Shown piece after piece: positions 1 to 8,566 of a stretch of DNA of 64,000 nucleotides (its first letter is position 1; the number at the start of each line of letters is the position of its first letter). The notes below the pieces were generated by a model. It had not been told where the DNA came from, made no database searches, and worked only from the letters and a program-made list of their open reading frames with translations. Origin of the DNA: DATJGR01 sp963812255 (GTDB lineage: Bacteria > Pseudomonadota > Gammaproteobacteria > Pseudomonadales > Azotimanducaceae); the NCBI GenBank assembly GCA_963812255.1, contig CAWEUM010000005.1, positions 248,001 to 312,000 of the forward strand, read 5' to 3'. Position numbers and translations under genes: made by a program.

Positions 1-1
1 G

Positions 2-112
2 CTGGGTTTCGATGAGGTGATGGTGCGGCACGTCACCGGCGATCACGCATCGATGCTGCGTTCGTTTCAGCTGATCGGCGAGCGAGTGATTCCGGCGATC
101 CGTGGTATTTGA
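2..112 (+). CDS. C-terminal end of luciferase-like (LLM) flavin-dependent oxidoreductase, partial
   Basis: The reading frame is open from the window edge and ends at TGA 110-112, leaving 36 residues. The tail, with GFDEVMVRHVTGDH and a final ERVIPAIRG, matches the usual C-terminus of bacterial luciferase-like monooxygenases (F420- or FMN-dependent class). These enzymes oxidise diverse small substrates with a reduced flavin. Substrate and cofactor cannot be judged because the barrel lies outside the window. Confidence 0.75.
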   Translation: MGFDEVMVRHVTGDHASMLRSFQLIGERVIPAIRGI

Positions 113-502
113 TCGAAAGCGACTTGAGGAGGATCCGATGCATAGGGAACCTCTTCAGGTGATGTAAGCCGACGGCGCCCGTTGTCGCGCAACGCGTTCC
201 GAGCAGCGTCCGCTCGGATTCTCTGTATAACGTTCCGACGAGTGACATCGGCGATGACGCGCAGCCGACTGCCGCAGACCAGGCAAATTGACAGTTAGAT
301 TGCGAATGATCTGGGTAACGGTACGTCACACAGCGCTCCATCAACGTCACCCGCGCGCTCGGCGCGCGGTCGTCTTGACAATCTCCACGCAGCGTCGTCG
401 GGTCCGTTGCATTGCGTTCTGCATCGCCCCACCGCGATGGCTTCGGGAACAAGGGTGTCCCGGGACGGCGTGGTTGGTTTCGAGCGTGCGTCTTCCCAAT
501 CT
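113..502. other. Intergenic region with a short RBS-led ORF
   Basis: No convincing gene is present. A strong Shine-Dalgarno (GAGGAGG near 127) precedes ATG 138, but the frame closes after nine codons at 165-167. This could be the start of a gene whose remainder was lost, or a leader. The longer open frames on both strands have no recognisable product. Confidence 0.4.
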
Positions 503-1048
503 TCAATAAATTGGGAAGGCGAACGCCCCTCCAGGGATCCGTGTGGACTTGCCCGTGAAAATTTGGTCGAGCGGGAATGGTATCTCGGACGGCGAGGAAG
601 ACGTCCGGTCCCAGTTGAGCGTTAGTTCCCCGAAATCAAAGGAGATGCCGTCAGGTGTACTGAAGGGGAAGACGCCAGGGATGGGGTGCACAGTGAAATC
701 CTTTGGTTGGCAGCGCGCCTTGATAACACTATCCAAGGCGTTATCGAACGCCATGCCGGTGTCCTGCGCCTGGGCGTTGAAGCTGATCTTGTTTGCGGTC
801 TCGCCGGGCTTGAGATGGACAAGGAGATTGATCGCTCCCCTATAAGTCTGGGTCGGGAGTTCTCCTTTGCAGCTCATTGGCTGGTAGATGCCGGACTCAT
901 TGTGTGTGAACTTCGCCGATGCCTGCACAACCCCGGTTGGATAAGGAGGAGACACGACAACGTAACTCGGCGCTCCATTCCAGTCCGGGCCGATTCTCAG
1001 GGTCAAGCTTTGCCAGGAACCAGTCCAGTCTAAGCTGGCGTCATCCAT
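503..1048 (-). pseudogene. Hypothetical 181-residue protein, probably the displaced C-terminal part of the upstream lipoprotein
   Basis: The product has no signal peptide and no recognised family, though it reads like a secreted beta-rich domain (Trp, Tyr, Pro and Gly rich, two Cys). Its ATG lies 19 bp inside the upstream lipoprotein gene. Translating this frame further upstream, before the ATG, gives a sensible sequence (VASTHSGSRRYGV) that would follow the lipoprotein smoothly. I therefore infer a single-base frameshift around 1085-1095 splitting one gene of about 350 codons. The alternative is two overlapping, translationally coupled genes. Confidence 0.5.
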
Positions 1049-1542
1049 CGAAACCCCGTACCGACGGGATCCTGAATGTGTTGATGCGACGCCACCGCAA
1101 TGTCTACGTCGTATCGAACGACTCTCTCCCCTTGCGTCGGCATTCTGCTTGCGGTGCTGCTGTCGCCGCTTGCGGTGTCCACCGTACGGCCCAGGTAGAC
1201 CCAGGCAACCTTCTGTCTGTCATAAGAGCCAGATGGTGCGACTACGCGGGTAGAGTCTATGTTCGTCATCACCCCCGGATGCACCGAGTGGTCGGTCAGG
1301 CGGATCTCGCCACCCGCTGGGTCGTTTGGTTGAGGGACGCTCAACGTGCCTTGATGCAGACCGATCCAGGAAATAGTCGCCTGCGGGACCGACGCGCCGT
1401 TGAATTGGCAATTGCCGCTGACACACGCTTGGAGGGTGCCGTTCTGCCGACTGCCATTTTTCAATACGATCAGGTCGTCGCCGTCTATACGGCCGCAGCT
1501 GGCCAACAGCAGCAAGGAAACACTCAGGAAGATTTTGGGCAT
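1030..1542 (-). CDS. Putative lipoprotein (N-terminal part of a split gene?)
   Basis: The start is ATG 1542, with GGAGGG about 11 nt upstream; the open frame extends further but without a signal sequence. The N-terminus has a lipobox-type signal, hydrophobic SVSLLLLAS followed by Cys at about residue 16, so lipidation and export are expected. The mature part contains a small repeat-like module (LKNGSRQNGTLQAC, then ATISWIGLHQG) seen in secreted proteins of unknown function. The C-terminal about 20 residues look out of frame, consistent with a frameshift joining it to the next open frame. Function unknown. Confidence 0.6.
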   Translation of the reverse strand: MPKIFLSVSLLLLASCGRIDGDDLIVLKNGSRQNGTLQACVSGNCQFNGASVPQATISWIGLHQGTLSVPQPNDPAGGEIRLTDHSVHPGVMTNIDSTRVVAPSGSYDRQKVAWVYLGRTVDTASGDSSTASRMPTQGERVVRYDVDIAVASHQHIQDPVGTGFRWMTPA

Positions 1543-1600
1543 CGGACCGTGACCCTCCGGTCGGCATATCGCTCGCCGAGGGCATGGGGACGCCATTTGG

Positions 1601-2941
1601 TTACCTATGCGCATTTCTCCATGCATCCACACGGCGCTGCCCGTCGGCGATCTGATCGGGGGTCATCTTCGCTTCTATTGTGCCGAGATTCGATTTCGCG
1701 TCCTCGTCGCTATCCTTAGCGAGCACCCACCATTTATAGGCCTCGGCATAATCCTGCGCGGTGCCCTGGCCCTCGGCATACAGGAGTCCTAGGTTGTATT
1801 GAGCCAGTGCATCTCCTTGCGCGGCGGCCTTTTCATACCAGACCGTTCCTTGCTTGTAGTCCTGGGTTACACCCTGTCCGTTGGTGTACATAAATGCGAG
1901 CTGCGATTGCGCGTCCGCATCTCCCGCTTCCGCTGCTATCCGAAACAACCCGGCCGCCTTTGCGAAGTCTTGTTCGACGCCCCGACCCGTGTCGTAGAGA
2001 AAGCCCAACGCAGTCTGCGCGGGCGGGTATCCTTGCGCAGCCGCCTTCTCGAACCAGGAGGCGGCTTGTTTGGGGTCTTGCGACACGCCGTCGCCTTCGT
2101 TGTACAAAACGCCCAGGTTGTTTTGAGCCAACGCGTCTCCTTGCGCGGCGGCCTTCTCCCACCAGGCCGTGGCTTGCTTGTAGTTCTGGGTTACACCCTG
2201 GCCGTTCGCGTACACAAGAGCGAGCTGCGATTGCGCGTCGGCATTGCCCGCTTCCGCTGCTATGCGAAACAATCCGGCCGCCTTTGCGTAGTCCCCCTGC
2301 TGGTAAACGCGCATGCCTTCCGTGAAGTCGTCTTCGGGGGTGCGATTGAGGTCAATGCGTTCCTGATTTCCGTCGATCTCCAGCACGATGCGGTTCGCCT
2401 TCCATTGGCCCATGTCTTTCGCGGCATCAAGATAGACGACCCCTTTGGCTTTTTGCCCTTCGACGGGAATGGACAGCTTCGCCTCTCCGGTTGGCCCGGA
2501 GGTTTGAACGCTGCCTTTCGGCATGCCGGTCTTCAGCGGTGGCCCGAGCAACGCCATCGCTCGGGCGCTGGCCTGTAGCTTCGCGACGCCGAACCGGTAC
2601 GCGTCAGAGTTCTTCAACATGTAAGACGCCGCGAAATACATTCCGGCGCCGAGAACGACCATCAGAACAAGGGTGACCACTCCCCCAATCGCCCATAAAC
2701 GCTGCACCCGCTTGAAGTGCTCGATGCTCTCCCAACGCTTGTTCTGCCAAGCCCATGTACTGCCCTTCGCACCGAGCACGAAGACCATCACCAGGTTGAC
2801 GAAGGGGATGAACATGAGGAGAGCGATATAGACCTGATTGCCGATGCCCCAGATCCAGTTCAACATGAATGCGCCCCAGTTCCAGCGGTCGATTTCCGAT
2901 GGAACGACCGCCGATTTCCCCTGACCAGACGCGTTTTCCAT
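1601..2941 (-). CDS. Membrane protein with Coa1-like region and Sel1-like repeats
   Basis: The product has 446 residues. I chose ATG 2941 (GAGGG 9 nt upstream) over the in-frame GTG 24 nt earlier. A hydrophobic segment lies near 27-58 and a clear transmembrane helix near 82-110. A linker resembling the cytochrome-oxidase-assembly (Coa1) domain, with GQWKANRIVLEIDG, follows. From about 205 to 410 there are at least five Sel1-type TPR repeats (AAGLFRIAAEAG, AQSQLALVYANGQGV and similar). Sel1 repeats mediate protein contacts. Repeats one-two and four-five are nearly the same at protein level, indicating a recent internal duplication of about 72-108 residues. The partner is unknown. Confidence 0.8.
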   Translation of the reverse strand: MENASGQGKSAVVPSEIDRWNWGAFMLNWIWGIGNQVYIALLMFIPFVNLVMVFVLGAKGSTWAWQNKRWESIEHFKRVQRLWAIGGVVTLVLMVVLGAGMYFAASYMLKNSDAYRFGVAKLQASARAMALLGPPLKTGMPKGSVQTSGPTGEAKLSIPVEGQKAKGVVYLDAAKDMGQWKANRIVLEIDGNQERIDLNRTPEDDFTEGMRVYQQGDYAKAAGLFRIAAEAGNADAQSQLALVYANGQGVTQNYKQATAWWEKAAAQGDALAQNNLGVLYNEGDGVSQDPKQAASWFEKAAAQGYPPAQTALGFLYDTGRGVEQDFAKAAGLFRIAAEAGDADAQSQLAFMYTNGQGVTQDYKQGTVWYEKAAAQGDALAQYNLGLLYAEGQGTAQDYAEAYKWWVLAKDSDEDAKSNLGTIEAKMTPDQIADGQRRVDAWRNAHR

Positions 2942-3016
2942 TTGTTTTGCCCTCGTATTTCTCACGCGTTGTTCAAGCGAAGAGTCCTTTTCATCGGTAG
3001 CCTGAGATCTCTCACT

Positions 3017-3178
3017 GGTACTGCCAAGTTAAGTGGGCTTTAGCGACCATGGTCGTATGAACCGATCAGCCGATCTCTCCAAGCGCCACCGATTTCCGCC
3101 CGCGATCATTCAACATGCCGTCTGGCTCTACCATCGTTTCAATCTCAGTCACCGCGACATCGAAGACTTGCTCGCTGA
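3017..3178 (+). mobile_element. Left-end fragment of an IS6-family element
   Basis: This stretch matches the left end and first codons of the complete element at 6049-6818: terminal GGTACTGCCAAGTTAAG, then a transposase start at 3058 reading MNRSADLSKRHRFPP. Identity stops abruptly after CTCGCTGA at 3178, where unrelated IS21-type sequence begins. It is a broken remnant. Confidence 0.85.
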
Positions 3179-3190
3179 TGTCAACGCCGA

Positions 3191-3405
3191 TTGAAAATTG
3201 ACCCCTCTTGCTATTGAGTCGCCGAAGTAAATTTGACCCCCCTGTCTGCGCGCTGGCTGACCTTTGGTCAGTCAGCCAGCGCGCTCTTCTTCCGATTGGT
3301 TGTGATGCCCGCTTTGCGTTTGTCCTTCAGTCGATAACTCTCGCCGCGGCACGCGACGATGTGGCCGTGATGCAGCAGGCGATCGAGTAGCGCGGCCGTG
3401 GTTCT
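3191..3405 (-). mobile_element. IS21-family end with the last codons of istB
   Basis: On the minus strand the sequence encodes LLDRLLHHGHIVACRGESYR, the standard C-terminus of the IS21 helper ATPase IstB, ending near 3268. Beyond it are two copies of an AATTGACCCC-like motif (around 3195 and 3231), the repeated terminal motif of IS21 ends. The ATPase core is missing, so this is an inactive end fragment. Confidence 0.75.
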
Positions 3406-3595
3406 GAACTCGTGGGCAACTTGGGCGTGCGGCGCGCGATCCTGAAGGACGCGCCGCACCATCCGCAGTCGACCTTGAGGTGTCAGCGGTGCATTCTTAT
3501 GCACGTTCATGTGAGTGCCTCCGTTCAATTCTTTGGTTTGGTCGCCTATAGAATTGCTCGGTCGCCTCACATGAACAACCTACTGAGAGATCACA
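3406..3595 (-). mobile_element. IS481-family N-terminal transposase fragment
   Basis: From ATG 3510 the minus strand reads MNVHKNAPLTPQGRLRMVRR, the highly conserved N-terminus of IS481-family transposases. After about 33 codons the frame runs directly into the IstB remnant, making a chimeric open frame of about 80 codons. The outer end, with a CTCAGTAGGT-like motif near 3580, resembles an IS481 terminus. It is non-functional. Confidence 0.75.
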
Positions 3596-3767
3596 CCTAG
3601 CGAGACTGTAGGAGAAGCGCGCGCCCAGAAGAGGTCTTCGCAAAGCGCGACACGACGCGAACGACAGTTCGGGCGGCGATGTGGTTTGGGGTCCCGAAAC
3701 GCCCCACTAGTGACTAATCTGCTATAGGGCGCGCAACCGCCCAACAAACGAATCTAGCCGCAAAACG

Positions 3768-4820
3768 ATGAATCTTGCCATATTCTCTTCTATCGGCACC
3801 TACGGTACCGTATGCGCGTGGATCGGCTGGATCCTCATCGTCGGCGTATCCACAGTTCAAGCAAGTCCGTTGCAGCTCGTGCAGACGATTCCATTGCCCG
3901 GCGTCGAAGGGCGCATCGATCACCTCGCGCTGGATGCGATGGATCACCGACTGTATGTCGCCGCCCTCGGTAACGACACCGTCGAAGTCATCAACCTCGA
4001 CACAGCCACCGTGATCCATGAATGGGTCGCCTTGAAGGAACCCCAAGGCCTCGCGGTCGTGCCGGTGCCGCACGAAATAGTCGTAACGAACGGCGGCGAC
4101 GGTTCAGTACGCTTCTATGATCCACAGTCCTGGCAGCTTACTCACTCACTCGAAGTGACGAGTGACGCCGACAACATCCGCTACGACCTGACGAGCCGCC
4201 TGCTTTACGTCGGCTTTGGCAACGGCGGAATCGCGATCATTAACCCGCAAACGCACCTGACGGTCGCAGTAATCCCATTGTCGGCTCACCCGGAAGCGTT
4301 CGCGCTTGAGGACGCTGGACCCCACCTGTTCGTCAACGTGCCAATGGCCAAGCGCATTGAAGTTCTGAATAGAACCACTCGATCAGCAACCGGCAGGTGG
4401 AACATCGCTACGGACTTCGAGGCCTTTTTCGCCGCACCGAATGCACGCCCGTATGGGAATTTTCCGATGGTGCTCGATGAACAGGGCCATCACCTCTTTG
4501 TGGGCTATCGACAGCCGCCGCGCCTGCAGGTGTTCGACATCGATGCCCAGGTGCCGGTCGCTCAGATCGAAATCTCGGGCGATGCCGACGACATCCTCTA
4601 CGATTCCGTCACCAAGCGGCTGTATGTTGCCTGTGGTGAAGGGTTCATCGACGTGATCGAACGGACCAATTCCGATAGCTACAAGAGGATCGCCAAGGTC
4701 GCAACATCCCCCGGCGCGAGAACGGCGTTATGGGATTCGACCGACAGACGTCTCTACCTGGCTGTGCCCCATCGAGGCGCGCAGGCGTCGGCGGTTCAAA
4801 TCTACGAGCAGTCGCGATAG
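3768..4820 (+). CDS. Exported YncE-like beta-propeller protein
   Basis: The product has 350 residues. The N-terminal hydrophobic stretch (about 15-32, IGWILIVGVSTVQASP) looks like a signal peptide, so it is probably periplasmic. The remainder has repeated propeller blades of the type HLALDAMDHRLYVA, DNIRYDLTSRLLYVGF, DDILYDSVTKRLYVA and ALWDSTDRRLYLA, as in YVTN/YncE proteins. These bind ligands or partner proteins and have no single fixed reaction. It is flanked by IS remnants upstream and a convergent gene 19 bp downstream. Function is not predictable from context. Confidence 0.8.
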   Translation: MNLAIFSSIGTYGTVCAWIGWILIVGVSTVQASPLQLVQTIPLPGVEGRIDHLALDAMDHRLYVAALGNDTVEVINLDTATVIHEWVALKEPQGLAVVPVPHEIVVTNGGDGSVRFYDPQSWQLTHSLEVTSDADNIRYDLTSRLLYVGFGNGGIAIINPQTHLTVAVIPLSAHPEAFALEDAGPHLFVNVPMAKRIEVLNRTTRSATGRWNIATDFEAFFAAPNARPYGNFPMVLDEQGHHLFVGYRQPPRLQVFDIDAQVPVAQIEISGDADDILYDSVTKRLYVACGEGFIDVIERTNSDSYKRIAKVATSPGARTALWDSTDRRLYLAVPHRGAQASAVQIYEQSR

Positions 4821-4839
4821 CTCGCCTTCCATCAACGAC

Positions 4840-5883
4840 TCATAGACGGCGCTTCTCGAGCAGGGCGAGCGTCTCCTGCGCCAGTGGTACCAACGCTTCA
4901 TCCGGGAAGGGATAGACCGCGCTGACATTGATTTCGCAGAGCACATAGGTGTCTGCGCCTGTCGACGTCTTGGTCCCATAGAGAAAGTCGGCATCCCAGA
5001 TCACGGGCAGCGAAGCGGGGTCGAGCGCGAGCGTCCGGCACATCGCCGGTAACCACTCCGATTCCAACTTTGTCTTGAGCGGCTGAAAGTCGGCGCGCGT
5101 GGGCGGATAGTAGAGGCGTGGCCCGGGTTGCGGTGCGTCTGCCGGTGCGGTACAGGCCGGTGCCGGGAACAACGCGTTGACGAGCTGTTCGCCGAATCCC
5201 GCCACGCGCTCGCGAACGAGATAACAGCGGACCATGCCGTCGGTCAGCCGCCCCTGGTAAGCCTGATCGATGATGCGGCCGCCCGCGGCGAAGTACGGTT
5301 CGCAGCGGGACAGAAACTCATCGAGCGGTATTTCTTCTTCGATGCTGCCGCGCAGCGCATGCCGCACGCGAACGTGCGTGTCGGAAACACGCTCGACCTT
5401 CCAGACGCCATTGCCACCGTTACCGCGATACTGCTTGAGCACACGCGGCTGTCCCTCGCTCAGACCACTCGGCAGTTCTTCGCGAAACGCTTTCAGCGTC
5501 CGATACAACCGCGTGTCGCCTCCCCAACTCATTTGACGTGTATCAAACAGCACCTGCTTGGTACCCATCTTCAGGACGACATCGGGATGCGCGCTAACGA
5601 ACACGCCCGCGTTTGCGACCTGGCGGAGCAATGCGTCGAGTACCTCCCGGTCACGGCCCCTCACGATCGGGTCGACCCAGACCAGCACGCCATCCACCCG
5701 CAGCAGCTGATCGCGAACTTCGTCGACCAGCTCGTCCGCATACAGCGCGGGCTCCGCGGCAATGCCGACCTGACTCAATGCGTCGGCGATGTTTGACAGA
5801 CGCGTTTGTTCGAGCTTCACCGTGTACCGCGTCGCCGGATCACCGGCCCACAGCAACGCTACCTTGTACTCAGCCGCGTGCAT
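4840..5883 (-). CDS. ATP-grasp-like protein resembling the Cj0069 family
   Basis: The product has 347 residues and is intact. Features include an N-terminal domain (VALLWAGDPATRY), RVLKQYRGNGGNGVWKVE near 155-175 (glycine-rich, as in the ATP-grasp nucleotide loop) and a C-terminal DADFLYG followed by CEINVSAVYPFP, resembling the metal/ATP-binding end of ATP-grasp ligases. Such enzymes couple ATP hydrolysis to carboxylate-amine or carboxylate-thiol ligation; the substrate is unknown. It stands alone. The family assignment is from remembered motif pattern, so the level of confidence is moderate. Confidence 0.65.
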   Translation of the reverse strand: MHAAEYKVALLWAGDPATRYTVKLEQTRLSNIADALSQVGIAAEPALYADELVDEVRDQLLRVDGVLVWVDPIVRGRDREVLDALLRQVANAGVFVSAHPDVVLKMGTKQVLFDTRQMSWGGDTRLYRTLKAFREELPSGLSEGQPRVLKQYRGNGGNGVWKVERVSDTHVRVRHALRGSIEEEIPLDEFLSRCEPYFAAGGRIIDQAYQGRLTDGMVRCYLVRERVAGFGEQLVNALFPAPACTAPADAPQPGPRLYYPPTRADFQPLKTKLESEWLPAMCRTLALDPASLPVIWDADFLYGTKTSTGADTYVLCEINVSAVYPFPDEALVPLAQETLALLEKRRL

Positions 5884-6048
5884 GGTCGCCCCTCAGTCAA
5901 ACGAACCACATGACCTCAACTCAAAACCGCATCGAGACCAGATTTTCTACAATCGCGCGACGCCATAGCCATCCTCATTCTTCTCCAACATCAGGCTGAT
6001 GTGCCTTTCGCCCAGTTTGTCGCGGAGCACGGATTCGTAGCTTCGCGC

Positions 6049-6818
6049 CGATACTGTCAAGTTAAGTGGGTTTTCGCGACCATTGTCGTATGAACCGATC
6101 AGCCGATCTCTACAAGCGCCACCGATTTCCGCCCGCGATCATTCAACATACCGTCTGGCTCTACCATCGTTTCAATCTCAGTCACCGCGACATCGAAGAC
6201 TTGCTCGCTGAGCGCGGTATCGAACTGAGTTACGAATCGGTGCGACTGTGGTGCAACAAATTCGGTCCGTTGTTTTCGAAACGGCTCAAGCACAAACACC
6301 CCGAATTCGGCGACACGTTCTTCATCGATGAAGTATTCGTCAACATCAACGGTCAACGTTTCTACCTCTGGCGAGCCGTGGATCAAGATGGTGATGTCGT
6401 TGATGTATATCTACAGCGACGAAGAGACTCCGTGGCGGCCAAACGATTTTTCCGGCGCCTGCTCAGATCTCATGGTGAAAGCCCGTGGAAAATCGTGACG
6501 GATAAGCTGCGCAGCTATGGTGTTGCCCATCGAGAACTCATGCCGGGGACAATTCACGATACCGATCACTCTGCGAACAACCGGGCGGAGTTGTCGCACC
6601 AGCCGACCCGGGTTCGAGAGTGGGGTATGCTAGACTTCTCGTCGCCTCAGCAAGCACAACGATTCTTGGGCGTCTACGTCAATCTACAACGCCACCTGGT
6701 ATCGGCGGCGTTCTACCGGTTCCGTCGGGTGCGTGCATTCGAATCTTGAAACAATGCAGTTGCTGCATGAGAGGTCGAACAACCTCTGCTCATCCGATGC
6801 CGTTAACTTGTCAGTACC
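6049..6818 (+). mobile_element. Complete IS6-family insertion sequence
   Basis: The element is about 770 bp, with inverted ends (left ATACTGTCAAGTTAA at 6051, right GTTAACTTGTCAGTACC at 6802-6818) enclosing one transposase. Length and layout are normal for IS6. The 8 bp flanking each side do not match, so no target duplication is visible. That suggests it arrived through, or later took part in, recombination or deletion. Further end fragments lie at 3017, 25805 and 31129. Confidence 0.85.
6090..6749 (+). CDS. IS6-family DDE transposase
   Basis: The product has 219 residues, typical for the family. ATG 6090 gives MNRSADLYKRHRFPP, the normal N-terminus; the GTG 24 nt earlier is unlikely. The DDE residues can be placed: Asp in FIDEVFVNI, Asp in VTDKLRSYG and Glu in NNRAELSHQ. 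The upstream helix-turn-helix region, with YHRFNLSHRDIEDLLAERG, is intact. The gene appears full length and potentially active. Confidence 0.92.
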   Translation: MNRSADLYKRHRFPPAIIQHTVWLYHRFNLSHRDIEDLLAERGIELSYESVRLWCNKFGPLFSKRLKHKHPEFGDTFFIDEVFVNINGQRFYLWRAVDQDGDVVDVYLQRRRDSVAAKRFFRRLLRSHGESPWKIVTDKLRSYGVAHRELMPGTIHDTDHSANNRAELSHQPTRVREWGMLDFSSPQQAQRFLGVYVNLQRHLVSAAFYRFRRVRAFES

Positions 6819-6877
6819 AACAATTCAATTGGGGCGATATTCATCGAGTCGAAACCGCCCACTTTCAGGAGATGCAT

Positions 6878-8395
6878 ATGAACCGCAAACGAACCACGCT
6901 GTTGAGCGTCGTTGCAATATGGATGGCCGCACAGCTGAGCACGGCGGTCGCCGCCGACGCCCCGAAGATGAAGATGACCACGCCGATCCCCGCCGGCATC
7001 GCCACGCCGAATACGGTGGAAACCAGCCTCGGCACGATGCACCTGTTCGACGGCGTTCCCGACAAAGAAACCGCGCAGAAGATTTACGACCATCTCGATT
7101 TCCAGCGCGGCGTGGAGGCCTACCTGAACAGCATCCAGATCGCTTCGATGCATGGGATGCGCAAAGGTCTTCTCGACGTGGGTCCGGCCAACACGACCGC
7201 ACTTATTTTTCAGAAACTCATGGATTCACATGCGCTCTGGCTCACGCCCAACACCTCCTCGGTGTACATGAGCTCATGGCTGCAGCTGACAGATGAACCC
7301 TATGTGATCGAGACCCCGCCCAACGTACTCGGCATCATTGACGATGCCTGGTTCCACTACGTAGCGGACTTCGGCAACGCCGGTCCCGATAAAGGCAAAG
7401 GTGGCAAGTTCCTGATCGTGCCGCCCGGCTACAAGGGTGAGATCCCGGACGGATATTTCGTGAAACACACCCAGACCTACGGCAACTGGGTGGTGTGGCG
7501 GGGATTCCAGGTGAACGGCGATCCGGCACCGGCAGTCGCGACCACCAAAAAGATCTTCAAGATGTATCCGCTGTCGCAGAAGGACAACCCGCCGAAAATG
7601 AACTTCGTGGACATGACCGGAAAACTCAACAACACGATCCACCGCAGCGATTATGAGATTTTCGAGGAGATCAACGAGGTGGTTCAGGCCGAACCCGGCG
7701 ACGGTCAGGACCCGGAGATACTTGGGCAACTCTATGCAATCGGCATCAAGAAAGGACATCCCTTCAAGCCCGATGCCCGCATGAAGAAGATCCTGACAGA
7801 CGCGGCCAACGTCGCCGCCGTGACAGCTCGCACGATCACGTCGCGACCGCCCGACATGTTCAAGTTCTATCCAGGCGAAAGTGTCTGGAGCACCCCGTTC
7901 CCCGGCGGGAGCTATGAGTTCCTCGACGGCGATGCGCGCGTATTGGATGCCCGCATCTTCATGCACTTCTACGCAACCGGCATCACGCCAGCGATGACCA
8001 TGAAGATGGTGGGCGTGGGTTCGCAATATGCGGTGACTTACCTCGACAAGAACGGCGCTGCGCTCGACGGTGGCAAGATCTACAAGATCCACTTGCCGAA
8101 AGACGTGCCGGCCAAGAACTTCTGGTCGTTCACGATCTACGACAACCAGACCCGCTCGGAACTGCAGACCGATCAGCAATTCCCCGGCATCGACAACCAC
8201 AAGAAGAGCCTGGTGCAGAACGCGGACGGTTCCTACGACATCTACTTCGGCCCCAAGGCGCCGGCCGGCAAGGAAGGCAACTGGCTGCAGACCGTTCCGG
8301 AAAAAGGCTGGAACACTATCTTCCGCCTCTATGGTCCCCTGCAACCCTGGTTCGACAAAAGCTGGCGTCCCGGTGAGCCTGAACTAGTTCAGTAG
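6878..8395 (+). CDS. Exported DUF1254/DUF1214 domain protein
   Basis: The product has 505 residues. The start at ATG 6878 follows CAGGAG and gives a clear signal peptide (TTLLSVVAIWMAAQLSTAVAA). The N-terminal half is DUF1254-like (GVEAYLNSIQIASMHGM, ANTTALIFQKL), the C-terminal half DUF1214-like (VPAKNFWSFTIYDNQTRSEL). This pair of domains is common in secreted or periplasmic proteins of environmental proteobacteria; the reaction is unknown. Its promoter region abuts the right end of the IS6 element, so expression could be affected by the insertion. Confidence 0.85.
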   Translation: MNRKRTTLLSVVAIWMAAQLSTAVAADAPKMKMTTPIPAGIATPNTVETSLGTMHLFDGVPDKETAQKIYDHLDFQRGVEAYLNSIQIASMHGMRKGLLDVGPANTTALIFQKLMDSHALWLTPNTSSVYMSSWLQLTDEPYVIETPPNVLGIIDDAWFHYVADFGNAGPDKGKGGKFLIVPPGYKGEIPDGYFVKHTQTYGNWVVWRGFQVNGDPAPAVATTKKIFKMYPLSQKDNPPKMNFVDMTGKLNNTIHRSDYEIFEEINEVVQAEPGDGQDPEILGQLYAIGIKKGHPFKPDARMKKILTDAANVAAVTARTITSRPPDMFKFYPGESVWSTPFPGGSYEFLDGDARVLDARIFMHFYATGITPAMTMKMVGVGSQYAVTYLDKNGAALDGGKIYKIHLPKDVPAKNFWSFTIYDNQTRSELQTDQQFPGIDNHKKSLVQNADGSYDIYFGPKAPAGKEGNWLQTVPEKGWNTIFRLYGPLQPWFDKSWRPGEPELVQ

Positions 8396-8412
8396 CCAGG
8401 CAGCTATGAACG

Positions 8413-8438
8413 GCGGGGCGAGCCAACACTTGCCCCGC
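8413..8438 (+). terminator. GC-rich hairpin downstream of the DUF1254 gene
   Basis: GCGGGGC and GCCCCGC form a 7-bp stem around a 12-nt loop shortly after the stop codon. There is no U-tract, so it may stabilise the message end rather than act as an intrinsic terminator. Confidence 0.3.
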
Positions 8439-8566
8439 ATCAGGAACCCTGCGAGCAAGGCGCAGTCGTCGCGTCATTGCTGTCGTGCCCGGCGACAGGG
8501 GGGTATCCTCGGACACTGGTAACTTCCCCATGATCTCCGAGAGGCCGCGCGCGAACGGAGTTCCCG

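Noticed and set aside
2..167. Nine-codon ORF with strong RBS at 138 as a leader peptide
   Set aside because: No attenuator-like hairpins or regulatory codon runs follow; listed only as part of the spacer.
33..506. 157-residue open frame on the minus strand
   Set aside because: Arg/Ser-rich translation without family features or RBS; looks like a chance frame in GC-rich DNA.
7274..8344. Long minus-strand frame of 356 codons
   Set aside because: It lies entirely antisense to the well-supported DUF1254 gene and its product looks like a typical shadow translation.
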